From Antitrichia curtipendula (lineage: Eukaryota; Streptophyta; Bryopsida; Hypnales; Leucodontaceae): 64,000 nucleotides of DNA. Positions within the stretch are counted from its first letter, which is position 1; the number at the start of each line of letters is the position of its first letter. The stretch lies in assembly GCA_951230915.1 (NCBI GenBank), contig OX579634.1, forward strand, positions 44,095,570 to 44,159,569. The letters run 5' to 3'. This document shows positions 24,372 to 37,409 of the stretch, in pieces. The position numbers and the translations under genes are program-made. The notes beneath the pieces are model-generated. The model was not told the origin of the DNA, did not search any database, and worked only from the letters and a program-made list of their open reading frames with translations.

Positions 24372-27300
24372 TCTAGGAAAAAACATTATCTTATAAGTAT
24401 AAGGAGAAGTTTAATAGTTGGAGAGATGAAGGAAGAAGGTGGAGAATTAAACACCAAGATATTGAGGAGGAAATTAGCGGGCATAGAGGATCACAAAGGT
24501 TAATTAGTTTGGCTTTAGTGTTTGTCCAAACCTCATATGGGGGCTAATTCAGTTTTAGCCATTTAATTAGATTCCTTGATATGAGTCCAGTAGGCTAGGT
24601 GTTTTCCATTAGCATGATTCCTATATTATTTATTGTAGTTGAAGTAAGCTAAAACAAACAAGATATTATATTAAAATGTAGGAACAATAAAAGAAGGAAG
24701 AATCTAGAGATTTAGTACAATTTATATAGTTATTTTATTAGATTTTTTATAATAATTAGTGCCTTAGTCAAAAGTCAACAAAAACTACTAAAAAATACCA
24801 AAAATTTAGGAAATAATATAGAGGATATTATAGAAGTAGATCAGGGAACTTAGAATTAGTTTAGTAGTAGAATTTTTTTGTAGTCTTTTTTTATTTTGAA
24901 GGTGAGCCAAAAAATACCACAAAAGTCACAAAACAACTAAAATTCAACAAAATGGAGAGAAGGAATGGACGTAATGAGGAGATTATGATCTTGATATGTG
25001 AGGATGGTATTATAGTATTTAAGTTTGATGATATGAATTTACCTTTATCATTTGAATAATTTTAGTTTTATATAGACTTAAACTACTAGGTCAAAATTTT
25101 AGAGTTAAACTTTAAATTTATGTTACAATATTTTATTTCTAGAGGATTTCAAAAATATGTTATACTTTAAAATTAGATAAAATTTGAGTAAATTATATAA
25201 GGATGAAATTTGGTAGTAAGAATGGATGGAAAAGTAGTCAATTCATCTAAAATAATCTAAAAGATAATCTTATAATTCAGCTTGAAGTCAAAAGATAAAA
25301 ATTAAATTAAAAATTAATTTGATAGTTTAGATTAGTAGAATTTAGTGGATGAAGTGAAGATTATTGATTAGCGATAAAACTTCATTTGTCCATAAATTTC
25401 ACTAGGGAAGTTGGATTTCAAAGAATATTATATTTTTATAAATTTAATTTTAACCTTAACAAGTACAAAATATCCAAACTCTATTATAATAAGTCTACAG
25501 TAGAAGTCTAGAGTCATAAAGAATCAATAGGTAATTAATTGAAAACTTTTGAAGACATCCAAAGAATATTCTAGAAACGTAATCACTTGGATTATCTTCT
25601 AGGAACTACAAAATTAAATCACACTTTAGAAAATAGATTAACATTAAGAAAGAAAACATGGGATGAAGTTTGGTCTTAGTTTAATTTAGATTTAAATGAA
25701 GTTTTTAGTTACTTGATCAATTTGAGTGAAAATTTAAATTTAAAAACAAAAATTTGTATAGAACTGAAACTTAAGTTCTAAAGTTAGTTAGAATTGATAT
25801 TTTGGGAGATATTGGTAGATGAAATTTTGTAGGGAAGTTTTTAGTTAAACTTCATCTATTGATTGCTTCTTGTACAAGTGTCCGTTTTAGACGTATTTTA
25901 GCTTTTTGAAAAGTAAATTAGATGCTCTACAATTTATTTTAGTCACATATTTGTTTAATTTAGTTCATAATTAAGGAATTGGCAAGAATTTTGGCCACTT
26001 TGGCCAAAACCGGGCCAAATTACTAACCATTTGAGATTACTAATGAGATTAGTAATTTGGCTTGATTTTGCAATTAAATATTTTAAAAATTAGGAAAAAA
26101 GACAAGGTTTTTCATTGCTTGGAAGACATAATTGAATGATGCTAGGCACCTATAGACATTAACTTCAAATTTGCTTAAAAACTTGATTGTGCTCAATTTA
26201 TCCTAAAAGTGGAGATGAAGCGCTTACAACATCAAATAAAACTAGTCTAACTTTTCTTCTTGTGAAGAATCTATCTTATTTTTATAGCCAATGTTTAGAT
26301 GGAGATCGGGATTCCTTCTCAAAATTGTAGTGGAATGGATGGTGTCACTAAGATTTGCTAGTAGATTTGGAATAGCACAAAGTCTTTGTTGTGAAAATGC
26401 TTTCTATATATTCACCAATATCCTCAAACACTCTTAAATAATAATAAACCTACCCTCAAACTCTCTTTTCCTCCAAATCCCAAACCTTCAACTCCCACAA
26501 TATCCTAGAAACTGCCATACCTAACTTTGACCTAGTATAACTTTTCTAAAGTCTTTCCAAATGCTTTGAAACTTTTCCACAGTGTAGATCAATTCTTGAA
26601 ATACTTACATACCAATTTTCATCCCGACCTAAGATATTGTCCAACTTTGGTGGACATTTTCCTACTACTAACTTCCTAATCCTTTATTGCCTCCACACCC
26701 CGGTTGTATTTTAAGCATAATTCATAGATCCTAAGTTCATTGAAGCTAAAATTTTGACAAAAGACAATAGATAAGATTAAAAAAAAAGGTACCTCCTTAG
26801 TTTCATTTCCATGTCCATTATACAAGATCACAATAAAAATGAAGCTCCTCAATACGCCCTCCTTGGCCACCTTTGAATCCAAACACCTCCACTTCAAGCC
26901 TCATAATTTTTTCGTCTTAATAGGTCTAGATTCAAAATCTGGCATCATAGTAGATTAATTCTTCAAAAACTCAGATCTAAAAGTTTGCATTCATCCAACA
27001 TTTTCATAAAAAGGAACACAAAATTTCCTCAATTCAATACTCTTTTCAACATCAAAACCCACAACAAGTACACAACTAGCACCAAAGTGCCTCCCACACC
27101 TCCCAACACACCAAAAACAAAAGAGAGAGCAAGGGACCAGCCTTTGCCTCTAGTAGCCACCAAAACCTCAAGGCAGCTATCCATCGACTAGCCCTAACTC
27201 TAATATCAACTACAAGCCAACCGATTATCAACCGCAATTAGTAAGTACAATTAACAACAAGATCCTAAGCCATAACAACCACTAGCACTAAACACCCTTT

Positions 27301-29795
27301 TTTAACAAATGAAGATGCCATTACAACTACTAGGCAAGCCACATCACGACAAAGATATTGTTCTGAGCACTTGCAACCGATAAACATGTGAATTGTGAAG
27401 AAAAATATGTAAGCAATTTAGAACTTTAAGACATGCAATTTGGATCAAACATAGACATTCTAGCTGGCACACTTGAAACCAGAGATTACTTTGTTGTGAA
27501 TGAAAAAAAAAATAATGAAGTAAGTGTTGATTTTTATACGATATACGGGACTTATATGCAGTAAACGAAGTGTTTATAGATGCTTGGGATACATTTTTTG
27601 AAGTTGGAGATATGGCTGTGCTTGAAAAATATCATCAAAAATAGCATTGAGGTGATTGTTCATCCTATGAGATATACCATGCTTCCAAGTGTATTTATAT
27701 GCATGCAAATATTGTAATTAATCAATTAGGTTCCAATTTTGATCATTTTGAAGTTTTTGCAGTTATTTTGCTTAATTGACATTGAAATTAATCAATTTGA
27801 TTGTAATTTGAGTGTGTTAACATTGATTTCCCTAGTTGATTGTTTTGGTGGCTTAATTGATTAGTATATATTAGGTTGTAGTAATTTAGTGCTAGTTGGT
27901 GAATTCATCCATTCGGATTTCTCTTAAGTTGATTCAGTTGGTGGCAATTGGTGGTCATCTCCTTGTTGCCTATTAGATTCTAATTTCCAAATTGGAAGCC
28001 ATCCACTATTGCTTGTCATGCATGTGAGAAATCTAGCCGATAGGTTGTATATTCTTTGTTTTCAATTGTAGAAACTGCTATGAGAAGTGAGTGTTAGTTG
28101 GATAAGAATTATGTGGGGTGAGGAATTGTCACATAGGATAGGGATGAAGAACATTGAACATTTCATTGTGGTATTTAAAAACCAATTGAATGCGGAGATG
28201 TCAGTCAAATTGAATTGTGCAAAAATGTTAAATTTGTAAATTTCATGGGGTTATGCCATAAAATGCACTATAAATTGCTTTGGAGATGTGATGAATGCAA
28301 TTGTGCTTTGACTTATGTGTCTATGCTAGGAATTCCAAACTAGATTTGTATTGGCTTGTGTATGTGTGGTTTTGTGTATAAGCCGTTGTAATATGAGCCT
28401 AATTTAATTTTTTCTTGTTGTATATGTATAATTGTGTTAGCCTAATTGGAGATGTGATGGATTTATTGTGTTGATTGGATTTTCCTTATGCATAATTGAA
28501 TTTGTGTAATTGAAGATTATAATTTGTTGAAAAGAAGTTAATTAAGTTTGTTTATTAATTGCAAATGTAAGTAGATTAGATATTTTCTCTGTATCCAAAT
28601 TAGATTATTGTTGTTGTCGATAATTGTGTGTTTGTATTTGTAGTCTATGATGGTCAATAGTATGAATCCAAATTAGACATGTGTTAATTGTTCGTTTGTG
28701 TGAATATTGTTGTGACACTATTTTATATCAAGTTGAATAGCTTTATATGAGAGTTACAATTGTAATAAGTCCAAATTGGAAGCTGAAGAGAGTGGAAGTT
28801 GTAAAGGCAAACATCCTAGTGTGCAGTCTCGAATGGGAAAATTGTGTAATTAGCCTATCTTGTGAGGAAAAATTCATTATCCTAATTAGAGAAATATTCT
28901 TTTTTTTTGGTGTTTTGAACTAGTTGGATTATATTAGCAACCTATTTAAATTGTCTCCTCAAACAACCTATACACTAGAAATTGAATTTTCAAATTGGTG
29001 GTCCAATTAGTTGTATAAACATGTAAGAGCTATAAAGTTTTTGATGAATCTGAAAGATTACTGAGCTAATAGGAATTGTGCAGTTTATGAGCTTCATATA
29101 CAATTAGAAGCTAGGATATGCTCTGTCTATGTCACTATTCATTTGGATCAACAAATTTTGGTGAGCCCCAATTTAGGTTTCTTTCCATTTGTAATTCAAT
29201 GTTTTTTAATTATTAGGGTTGTTTTTTGCATCTATTATTATTGGTGTGCGTTACAGCGACAAGATTATGAATTAGTCAGAAGATGTTGATAAAACTTGAA
29301 CATTTTCAAGGTCTTAGGCACTATTTTAGAAATATGTATTAGATCCTTTAGCATTCTTCATAGGAGTTTAGAGTGTTTTTCTCTACGATTTTGGAGATAG
29401 TAGAAACAATTCTATGAATGTTTTCTTCTTTGGGTGCAATGATCGTTTTTAATTCTATTTTGTTCTATTTTTTTGATAATGGGTATACATTGTGAATCAA
29501 TCCTTGGTATTGAGTGTAAATGTGTAATGTATGATTTAATGAATGCTTCTAAGCATTTAGCCTTCATGTTTGATAAACTACTTATAAGAGCTAATAGGTT
29601 TAGTGTTTGTGCATCATATTTTAAAAATAGCTTTTGAATGCAAGATGCTTGCGGTGCTACAAGGGCATTTTTTTAATTTATATTTTCTTAGAACATGAAC
29701 TTCAAGTTGTGGAGCTCTAACTTTGAAAATTGATTTGATGGTGATTAAGGAAGAGAGTGTAGATTGGTGAGACATTTTCAATTTGAATAATAGAG
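24372..29795. other. Long AT-rich intergenic stretch
   Basis: About 5.4 kb with no gene, TIR pair, tandem array or RNA gene I can support. ORFs at 26,676-26,897 and 26,985-27,191 are of unremarkable composition. Confidence 0.5.
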
Positions 29796-30419
29796 TTATT
29801 TGTAAAGTACCCAAAACCAGGGTTTAAACCCCTAAGTTTTGTGAAAAAGCAGGTTTCGGGCAAAAAGTCGCCCGCAGCTAACATACGCAATACAGTACTG
29901 GGTATCAAACTTTTTTTCGTGCCCAAATCGACCAAAAAAAAATTTCGTCCGGACTTTGCATGCGGGGTCGTGGTCGCAAGCGTCGAGAGGGCGAAGCAGG
30001 TGGTCTCTCACTCGTGGGCGTGCGCGACTTTGGCAAAGGATTTATGGGCGCGTCGAAAGGGTGGAGCAGGCGCGCATTGGGAGGGTGGAGCGCGTGGCTT
30101 TGGTGAAGGCTCTCCAGTGGGTGCACGACATCAGGGGTGCAAGCACGGCAATAGCTGCCTCACTAGGTTTGCAAAGGTCTAGGGTTTGCTTCAATCCCTT
30201 CCGCTTTGATTTTCATTGAATTCTGTTTATAATGCATCTTACTGGGCATTTTTGCAATTAGTGACCTGGGTAAATTGCCCTCTTTGTGAGCGACGCCACG
30301 TGATGATTTCTACCATGGATCTTTCCATATCAGTTGTTGGTTGTCTATGTCGATCTGCTTTTGTCTCGCTAATATCATACTTCGACTTGCCGGTGCTTGG
30401 ACATGTACACCACAACTGT

Positions 30420-30610
30420 ACATTGGTTGGAATCAACTCACATACAACTCATTTGCAACTCAAAACCAACTCATATACAACTAGTTTGCAACTCAATGCC
30501 AACTTATATGCAAAAGAAAAGTTGCCTCGGGCAACTCATTTGCAATTCAAAGCCAACTTACATGCTACTAATTTGCAACTGCATGCCAACTAGCTTGCAA
30601 CTACATGGCA
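30420..30610. repeat. Degenerate tandem repeat of about 32 bp
   Basis: Units built on ATTTGCAACTCAAAGCCAACT and CATATACAACTA recur about five or six times with divergence. It directly abuts the point at which the Harbinger-like transposase reading frame ends, so it seems to have replaced the C-terminal half of that gene. Confidence 0.65.
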
Positions 30611-31209
30611 ACTAATCTGCAGGGCCTACGAATCTTGACCAAGGTACCATCAATAATCCCAATACACCCTGGAAATCCAAGCACCATAGAAGCTAAGGCC
30701 TGCCTCTCCATAACGTCAGGCCATTTGATTTCATCCCTCAAAACCCAATTCACACAACTAGCAATAAAAACTTGATCACTTATAACTGAGGACTTTGACC
30801 AATTCCAGAAGAAACTTGGCAAGGCTGTAATAGGATCGTGCTTCATGTACAACAAGAAGCCAAGCAATCGTTGTTCCGGACTCAGCTTAGACGGACGGTC
30901 TGATACAATGCGAACAACACCTGTAGATCATGCGTGGTCTACAATTGTCGGACAAACCAATTGGCACAATTCCACAAATTTAGAAATGGAGAAGTTTGTT
31001 AGAACCTTAAACAGAGCTGGAGTAGACATCAGGGATCCTAGCACATCACGAACATCGTCGTTGGAGTTTACTGAGTCTTGCCCACCTTCCTCCAATTCGT
31101 TTGTGTGAAAAAGCTCCATCGTGCTCTGCATTGCTAATTGAATGACAAGCATGGCCTGCTCCTCATCACTCTCTAATGAGGAAGACGAATCTGATGTGTT
31201 GCTATCCAT
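30601..31209 (-). pseudogene. Harbinger-type (HARBI1-like) transposase, N-terminal half
   Basis: One continuous reading frame on the minus strand, interrupted by a single in-frame TGA at 30,928-30,930, encodes an acidic N-terminus (SDSSSSLESDEEQ), then FSISKFVELCQLV, SKLSPEQRLLGFLLYMKHD, FFWNWSKSSVISDQVF and GFPGCIGIIDGTLVKIRRP. The last is the block around the first catalytic Asp of PIF/Harbinger nucleases (IDGT). The frame is lost just after it, at the tandem repeat, so the other catalytic residues are missing. A TGA in place of CGA would be a single C-to-T transition. The remnant is about 200 codons against roughly 350-450 in intact relatives. It cannot encode an active transposase. Confidence 0.8.
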
Positions 31210-31639
31210 CTCTGCCCTAACAGATCACCGTAACAACCAGCAGACCTCACCGAAAGTGGATAACTCAACAAAACACCAACAACAAGAAATCAATTTCATG
31301 TTTCAAAATCCACCCTAAACCACTGCAGCAATCATGAGGACCCTAAATCGATGTGCGTCTGGGCCCTCGAGCAACACGTCTGCGAGAGAAAGGCAATACA
31401 TCTGCGAGAGAAAGGTGCGAGCAAAACAAAAGTTGTGAGCAAAACACGGCAGGCGCTTCGCCAACCTTCGAGGGAGGGAGATGACGTCAGCGTCTCCCTG
31501 AGTATTGCAAAACTCCCCATCTGTTGGATGGAGTTTCAAAACTCCAGCTGACTTTGCGTTTTTACTCCGTTTTGGGAAATTTGTAAAAAATCCCCTCCAA
31601 ACTGGGGGGGACTTTACAAATAATTCTAATGACCTTGGA

Positions 31640-32120
31640 AATGTTTGTAGTATCACAAAGGTGGTGTTGCTATTGATTCCAAGGTTTTATTGAATTCGTT
31701 CTTTAAGGACCAGAGCTCATTATTGTCACCCAATTTGCTAAATTCATTGTTGTCTTGATTTTTGTGTGATTGGATTTTGTAGAAGATATTAGCAAGTAAT
31801 TTTTATTCTTAAGAATTGCTTGTGAGATACTTGTGGTACCACAAGAATACTATTGTGTATTTTGTTTAAATTTTTTTTTGAATGGTTTATTTTAATAACT
31901 TATTTAATAAATTTGGAAGGCTTGCAATATTGCAAAGGTCCTACTATGCATATTAAAATTTATTTTATAATTATTTTATAATTAAATTTTAAAATTAAGT
32001 TTTTATAATAAGCTTGAGAACCTTATAATATCGCAAAGGTCCTTCTCTGCATTTTGATTTATTTTAATAAATTGGAAATCCTTGCAATACATCAAGGGTC
32101 TTATTGTGCATTCTAATTTT
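31640..32120. repeat. Tandem repeat family TR2, array 1
   Basis: Units containing GCTTGTGATACCACAAAGG-like sequence followed by a TGCATTCTAATTT-like tail occur near 31,645, 31,825, 31,918, 32,015 and 32,070, separated by A/T-rich spacers. The same unit forms a second array at 37,410-37,720. Non-coding; copies are strongly diverged. Confidence 0.5.
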
Positions 32121-33029
32121 TCTTTTCTTTTATTTATTTTGAATACAAGTAGAAATTCCTTAAGTTGATACTTTGTCAACTAATAAACCTCTCTAAAGTA
32201 ATAGGGCTAGGTGGTCATGGCTTGGTGGATATACTAAATGGTAGCACTAAATGAGAGTTGGCCAAGCAAATTGTGGTAGACCTAGATCTATATTATCAAA
32301 AAAAAATTTAAGTAAAATAGGACATAAAACAAGTTCTTTAGTCATAATGTGCAAGGTCCTTTTCTTGAAGATGTGACACCTATATCGTTGTCAAAACTTC
32401 TTGTGTGCCTTTCTCTTTTCCTTCTTTGTTATTATATTTGAACAACCTACAAATTGTTGAAGGCATTTCTTGTCATTTCAAAAAACTTTTGTAATCAATG
32501 AATGGTTGTGTATGATGTCCAATTGAATTGCCATGTGCTTTTGTCCAATTACAATGTGTGATCATACATGGCATTTTCTATGCAAGTTGAATTGTATATG
32601 ATCATTGAATTGTCATGTTTGATTTCAGGATCACACACAATTCATTAAAAGATCAATTTTGAAACAAGTATTGTATATCATAACAATCAAATCAAGTAGC
32701 ATTGTTTTTAATGCATTGCTTCATTCCAAGAACAATATTGAGAAATCAATGCAAATTGCATGAATCATTGCTTTTTAACTCTTCTATTGATTCCAAAGAT
32801 CTCATTTCCAACCAAATACTGTAACCAAAGTTGAGGTGAAGTTTTCACTCATTCATAGTATTGAACTAAGAAAGTTCAAAACAATTTTTTTTAGTCAAAA
32901 TAAAGGCAACATTGTCCTCACCCATATAGTCTAGGAAGTCACAAATGTGCATTGATTTGGTATAATATTACTGTTGCATTTGCAACTCTAGGTCTAAAAT
33001 GACCTTGTAGTCAACTATGTTGTCTTTTT
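32121..33029. other. AT-rich intergenic DNA
   Basis: Nothing recognisable apart from what may be the decayed 3' part of the Tigger-type gene at its right edge. Confidence 0.5.
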
Positions 33030-33665
33030 TTGAATGCTATTAGTTGCCCGCACTAGTGTTTTGATACCGCATTGAATAAAATAATTTGGAATTGTTTGAG
33101 ATTTGACATTCATATCCCATGCAACAATTGCAATATAAAAAGCCTAAAAAACATCAATTTTTTTTTAATCTTGCACCTTGTCTTCCATGCATTGTAGTAG
33201 CAAGCGATTGAATCATTTTTGGTAGTAGACCTTCATATTCCAAATGATTTCCACATTGCATGGTTGAATCTTGGATGTTGTATTAAGAGGGAGGTACAAT
33301 GTAGTGGTATTATGTAGAGTGACAAAATTGGAAAGAGGGATGTGGGTATTGCAATTTTCAAGTATCAAAAGCATTTTTTGCCCTGCAACATGCATATCAA
33401 ATCCCTTCAACTACTTAGCAAAGATGGTTTGCATCCTCTATGCTTTCTTATTATTCTAATACGTGCAATCAAGGGGCGGGGGGGGGGGGGTGACATTTTT
33501 GAAGCAACATGTATTCTTGTACTTACTAATAACTAAAAGTGGGAGCTTATTGGAGCCATTGTCATTGACACAGGCAACTAAAGTAATGTGCTTCATGTTC
33601 TATTTCTTCCCTTCCAACTGCTTAGTGGCTAAAGAATGGTCAACTTGTTTGTAGAAAAACTTCAC
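33030..33665 (-). pseudogene. Tigger/pogo-type (DDE_1) transposase pseudogene
   Basis: On the minus strand, fragments in shifting frames give, in order: QVDHSLATKQLEGKK, MKHITLVACVNDNGSNKLPL, CCFKNV, KGFDMHVAGQKMLLILENCN then TH, LPLNTTSKIQPCNVEIIWNM then KVYYQK, and an AFYIAIVAWDMNVKSQTI-like stretch. This is the order of blocks in the DDE_1 domain of Tigger transposases (usually DHSLATKQL, LL-LDN--SH, LPPNTTSKIQP-DQGII). The Asp of LDN is Glu here and the DQG motif is NVE. The N-terminal DNA-binding part and the block with the first catalytic Asp are not visible. A 13-base G run (33,478-33,490) interrupts it. It is a different lineage from the pogo gene at 14,690-18,340. Confidence 0.85.
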
Positions 33666-34324
33666 CATTGCAAGATGCAGGTGTTATTGATGGCAAGGTA
33701 AAACCTATGCAAAATAATCTACTTAAGTATTAATCACAAATGAATCTTATCATGTGTAGATGCAGTTTGTGCTCCTTAATATTGAACTTGTAAAGGTTAA
33801 AGGTTGTATATGATTGTTCAGTTTACAAGATATTCGTAGGAAATTTGTAATGTGCTCCCATTTGAATCAGCAGATCCCAGAGACCTAGACAAGCCTCGAA
33901 GTAGCAAGTGATAGGTAGTTCAAACTATGAAAATTTACTTCAAATATTATAATTATAAAAAAATCAATTTTTTTAATACTAGCCCGTTGATTGTAGATTC
34001 TAATTTCTAAATGTAGAACATTGACCGCATATTCTTATTGCAACACATTATTTAGAAACATTTTGTGTGCAATTTAAAAAAATTAAATTTGACAAAATAC
34101 AAAGATTTTTACTAATTTTGGTGTTATCAATCTAGTTCCACCTAAATTCTGTCAATGGTTCTTTTGTAATCATAAATCCTTGGTCCTGTTGAAGCTCAAA
34201 TGGTTGAAAGCTTCACACTGACGGAATGGATGCTTCACATTTAGGAATTTCACTTGTATATTTTATTGTGATCAATGCCTACCATAAATTTTGTTGTTTC
34301 GGTCGTGTTGTTCTAGATTTTAAA
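33666..34324. other. AT-rich intergenic DNA
   Basis: No gene or repeat recognised; part may be the decayed 5' end of the Tigger-type element. Confidence 0.45.
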
Positions 34325-34445
34325 TGCCAAGCGGGCAGGCCACCCCTAGGGAGCTCGCCACACAGACGGGGTGTCACCCATGAGGATTGAACCTTAGACC
34401 TCGTGGTGGAGGTCCAAGGGGTCAACCATTACACCATGCAAATCT
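34325..34445 (-). mobile_element. tRNA-derived SINE
   Basis: The minus strand carries an RNA polymerase III promoter pair: A box TGGTGTAATGG (34,436-34,426, fits TRGYNNANNGG) and B box GGTTCAATCC (34,393-34,384, fits GWTCRANNC), about 30 bp apart as in tRNA genes. A GC-rich body follows. No cloverleaf acceptor stem is evident, so this is a SINE head rather than a tRNA gene. The 3' boundary and tail are not clear. Confidence 0.75.
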
Positions 34446-34530
34446 TTGAATGTTGAAGTCATTAGCAGGATTCTGTTTAACTAGTTTTCTAATAATTTCT
34501 CGTTTGCTTTGTTAAATCAGTAGAGTTTGA

Positions 34531-34856
34531 AGGCCATTTTGACATAGTAGATAGAACAATTTTTTTCAAAATTCTTTGAACTGAGAAAAGTTGTAAAATT
34601 AAACTAACTTTCATTTCTAAAAATTCGTTTGAAATTTCAAGTCTCCAATAAAACGTTATAGACCAAATTCAAAGAGGATGTTTGAAAAAGTTAAAAAAAA
34701 AGTCCTTTTCAATTCCTCTTTGAATTTTGCCTATATGTTTTGATTGAAGTCACTAAATCTTAAACAGATTTTTGGAGATGAAATTAATTTAGTTTTACAA
34801 CTTTTCTTAGTTCAAAGATTTTTTTTAAGAGATAATTTACTATGCCAAAATGGCCT
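34531..34856. mobile_element. Foldback element, GACATAGTAGA family, copy 2
   Basis: 326 bp. Starts AGGCCATTTTGACATAGTAG and ends TACTATGCCAAAATGGCCT; the arms pair imperfectly over nearly their full length. Related to 8,968-9,296 and to the arms at 46,101-46,560. Confidence 0.7.
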
Positions 34857-37409
34857 CCAAAGTCTGATGAGTTTTAAAATGACACCAAATTGTGAATGGT
34901 AAGAAAAAAAATTTCATTGTATAGTACCCTCCAAGAGGTCTTGCAACCACACTATAAAGTCTAATAAAAAATTTGTACAACAAATTTTTCAAAATTGTAA
35001 TTAAGTTTGGTAAACCAATTAAACCATCATGCTCAAGCATATAAGTATAGTCATAATACAAGGGTCAATTGGTAAAATATAATTATAGTTTAGAAATATC
35101 TATTTAATAAAATTTGGCAAGGCAACACCTTGACATTGATTTCTTTCTGGTATAAAAATTTTCTTATGTGATGTGCATTTTTTCACAAAGTGAGATGAGC
35201 ACATTAATGCTTCTAAAATGTTTCTACAATACAATTTGAAAAATTCATTACCAATGTTTTTCAATCAAATATTATGTAACACAATGAAAAGCACACAAAA
35301 TAACTTATCAAAAATGGGATTTTCTTAAAAAAAATTAAAACTTTGTATGTTGATCAAAATTGCATAAAATAATAAATTTAATATATAATTTTGATAGTAT
35401 ATTTTTAAAATGATAGTATATTCTTCATGCCGCCCAACAATCTATATATGGAATAAAAAAAGGCAAATTGCAAAGAATGAATAATTAAAAGCTAAGATTT
35501 AGGCAATTGCAATCTTCATATTTTAAGACTTCTACAAGATTTTTGAAATTACATTAGTAATTGTATCATTTGATGTTTGGTCTTTTTCTAAATTCCAAAT
35601 TGTTCCTCATCAAATCCTTAGCACCCAAATGCCTAAGGCTTTTTCTGAGTTTTTTAGAGTTTATTCTATATTGAACAAAAAGTCAACATTTTGAAAAATT
35701 TCATCAATATTCTTTTAACAAAAATCGGATAAATTCAAATTAGACATATTAGAGATCAAATCAGAAAAGAAAAACAACAATACCATTTATGGATTGATAA
35801 ATTATATTGTTTGCTAGAAAAAAAATTAAAATAGAATTATGCAAATGAAATTAGATTTCAGAAGATATTGGAAAATTCCAAAAAATTCCAAAAAATTCCA
35901 AAAAGATTCTATACTTCCTAAAATTTTGTTGATTCAGTCATTGCACTACTCAAATCAACAAAAATTTGGTGCCATTTTGTTGATTTTCATAGAAAGTTCA
36001 AAAATCAATGAAAGAAAAAGGTCATTCTAGTGCTTCAAACAACAAACATCAATTGATTTTCTGTTGTTTTGGTCATGGTTTTTTATTAGTGAAAGAATGA
36101 TTCTATTTTTTATGGATAATAATTTTTTAAATAATGCAATTTCATAAAAAAATCCTGTTCACTTGGGGTAAAACAATCTGCTACAGTACATTTGAGAGAC
36201 ATGAACATGAGATTTAAATGATTGATTTCATTTTCACAAATTCAAACTAGTAATTGTAAATTTAAATTTATAAACCTCACATTGGTAATTGAGGCTTTAA
36301 ATTTCTTCATCTCATGGTTGTTTTGAATTTGAAAATATACATGAGCATTGACTTGAAGTACTGAAGCCAAAGCTTGTCTATGTTCATGTTTGCATATTCT
36401 AATATTCTTTTTTTGTAGAGGTTGCATTCTAAGGTATTGGACTATACAACTTTTTTTAAGATTACAACATGCCAATGTATAGATGGTAACAAAAATTATA
36501 GTATTGTATTCTAAAAAATAAACCAGTCTTGTTTATATTGTAGATGTCTTTCTAATGAAAGTGGTTCAAAATTTGCCAAAGGCTTGAAAGTTGAAAGTGC
36601 ATGGTTGACAACAACCTCATCAACTAAGCCAAACTCACCAAATTGGTGGAAGGATTTGATGTTGTAACGATTCTTGAACTTTTCCAACCAACCGTTAGAA
36701 AAAAAGAAGGGAGAATGACCAAAATGTAGCTACTAAAAAAAGGTTCATTTTCCTTTTAGCACATCACCAATAATGTTGAATTTGTGTTGATGAGCAGAGA
36801 ATTACTAAATGAGAGCATATTCTATGTCTCGATACTTGACCATTTTCTATTGTTTTGCTCCAAGAGTTGTGTCCTATGGTTTGATAAGGAGTTTATTAGT
36901 GCGCTTAAGGGTGGTCAAGATGGTGGATTAATTGACTTTAGTTTTATAAAAAATTTCTAGCCATTAGGTCATCTTCTAGAATACATCTCCGGATGGTCTT
37001 GCTTATATTTTTGCAAAATATTCTACGCTCCTTCAACGTCATCTATGCACCTTATCTGGATATTATTCACAATATTTTAATAGGGAAGGTGGTGTTCTAA
37101 GATTGAAGTTGTTGTCTATATCTATGTCTATTTTAATAGGGAAGGTTTTGTTTCCATCTTCACATTGTTGTGTTTGTATGTTTGTGCAACAGGGAAGGTG
37201 TTGTCCCAATGTTGTTCTTGCTACATGTGTTTCAAGGTTGACAAGTGTCCTAGAGCTAATAAGCTGCTTACAAAACCCAATGCATATTCAAAACTACATC
37301 ATTTATGCAAAGACTATGAATTTCATAGACCCTCTCTAAATCAATCAACCTCTCTAATTATTAAAATAATGGTAGGCCATCTTGGCCTTATTATTTAAAA
37401 GAGGTTCTA
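34857..37409. other. AT-rich intergenic DNA
   Basis: Includes a short (ATTCCAAAAA)n run at 35,869-35,903. No gene is supported; ORFs of 62-78 codons show no motif. Confidence 0.5.

Larger units (their letters stand above)
29796..31623 (-). mobile_element. PIF/Harbinger-like element, defective
   Basis: Outer inverted repeats TTATTTGTAAAGTACCC (from 29,796) and ACTTTACAAATAA (to 31,623, preceded by a G run) bracket a 1.83-kb block that is much GC-richer than its flanks. The block contains a minus-strand Harbinger-type transposase remnant. The TTA at the left end and TAA at the right end recall the TWA target preference of this superfamily, but a clean direct TSD is not visible. A GC-rich stretch at 29,950-30,180 has no recognised product. 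A degenerate repeat lies at 30,420-30,610. Confidence 0.6.

Noticed and set aside
34384..34436. Functional tRNA gene
   Set aside because: A and B boxes are present but no acceptor or anticodon stem could be folded; a SINE head fits better.
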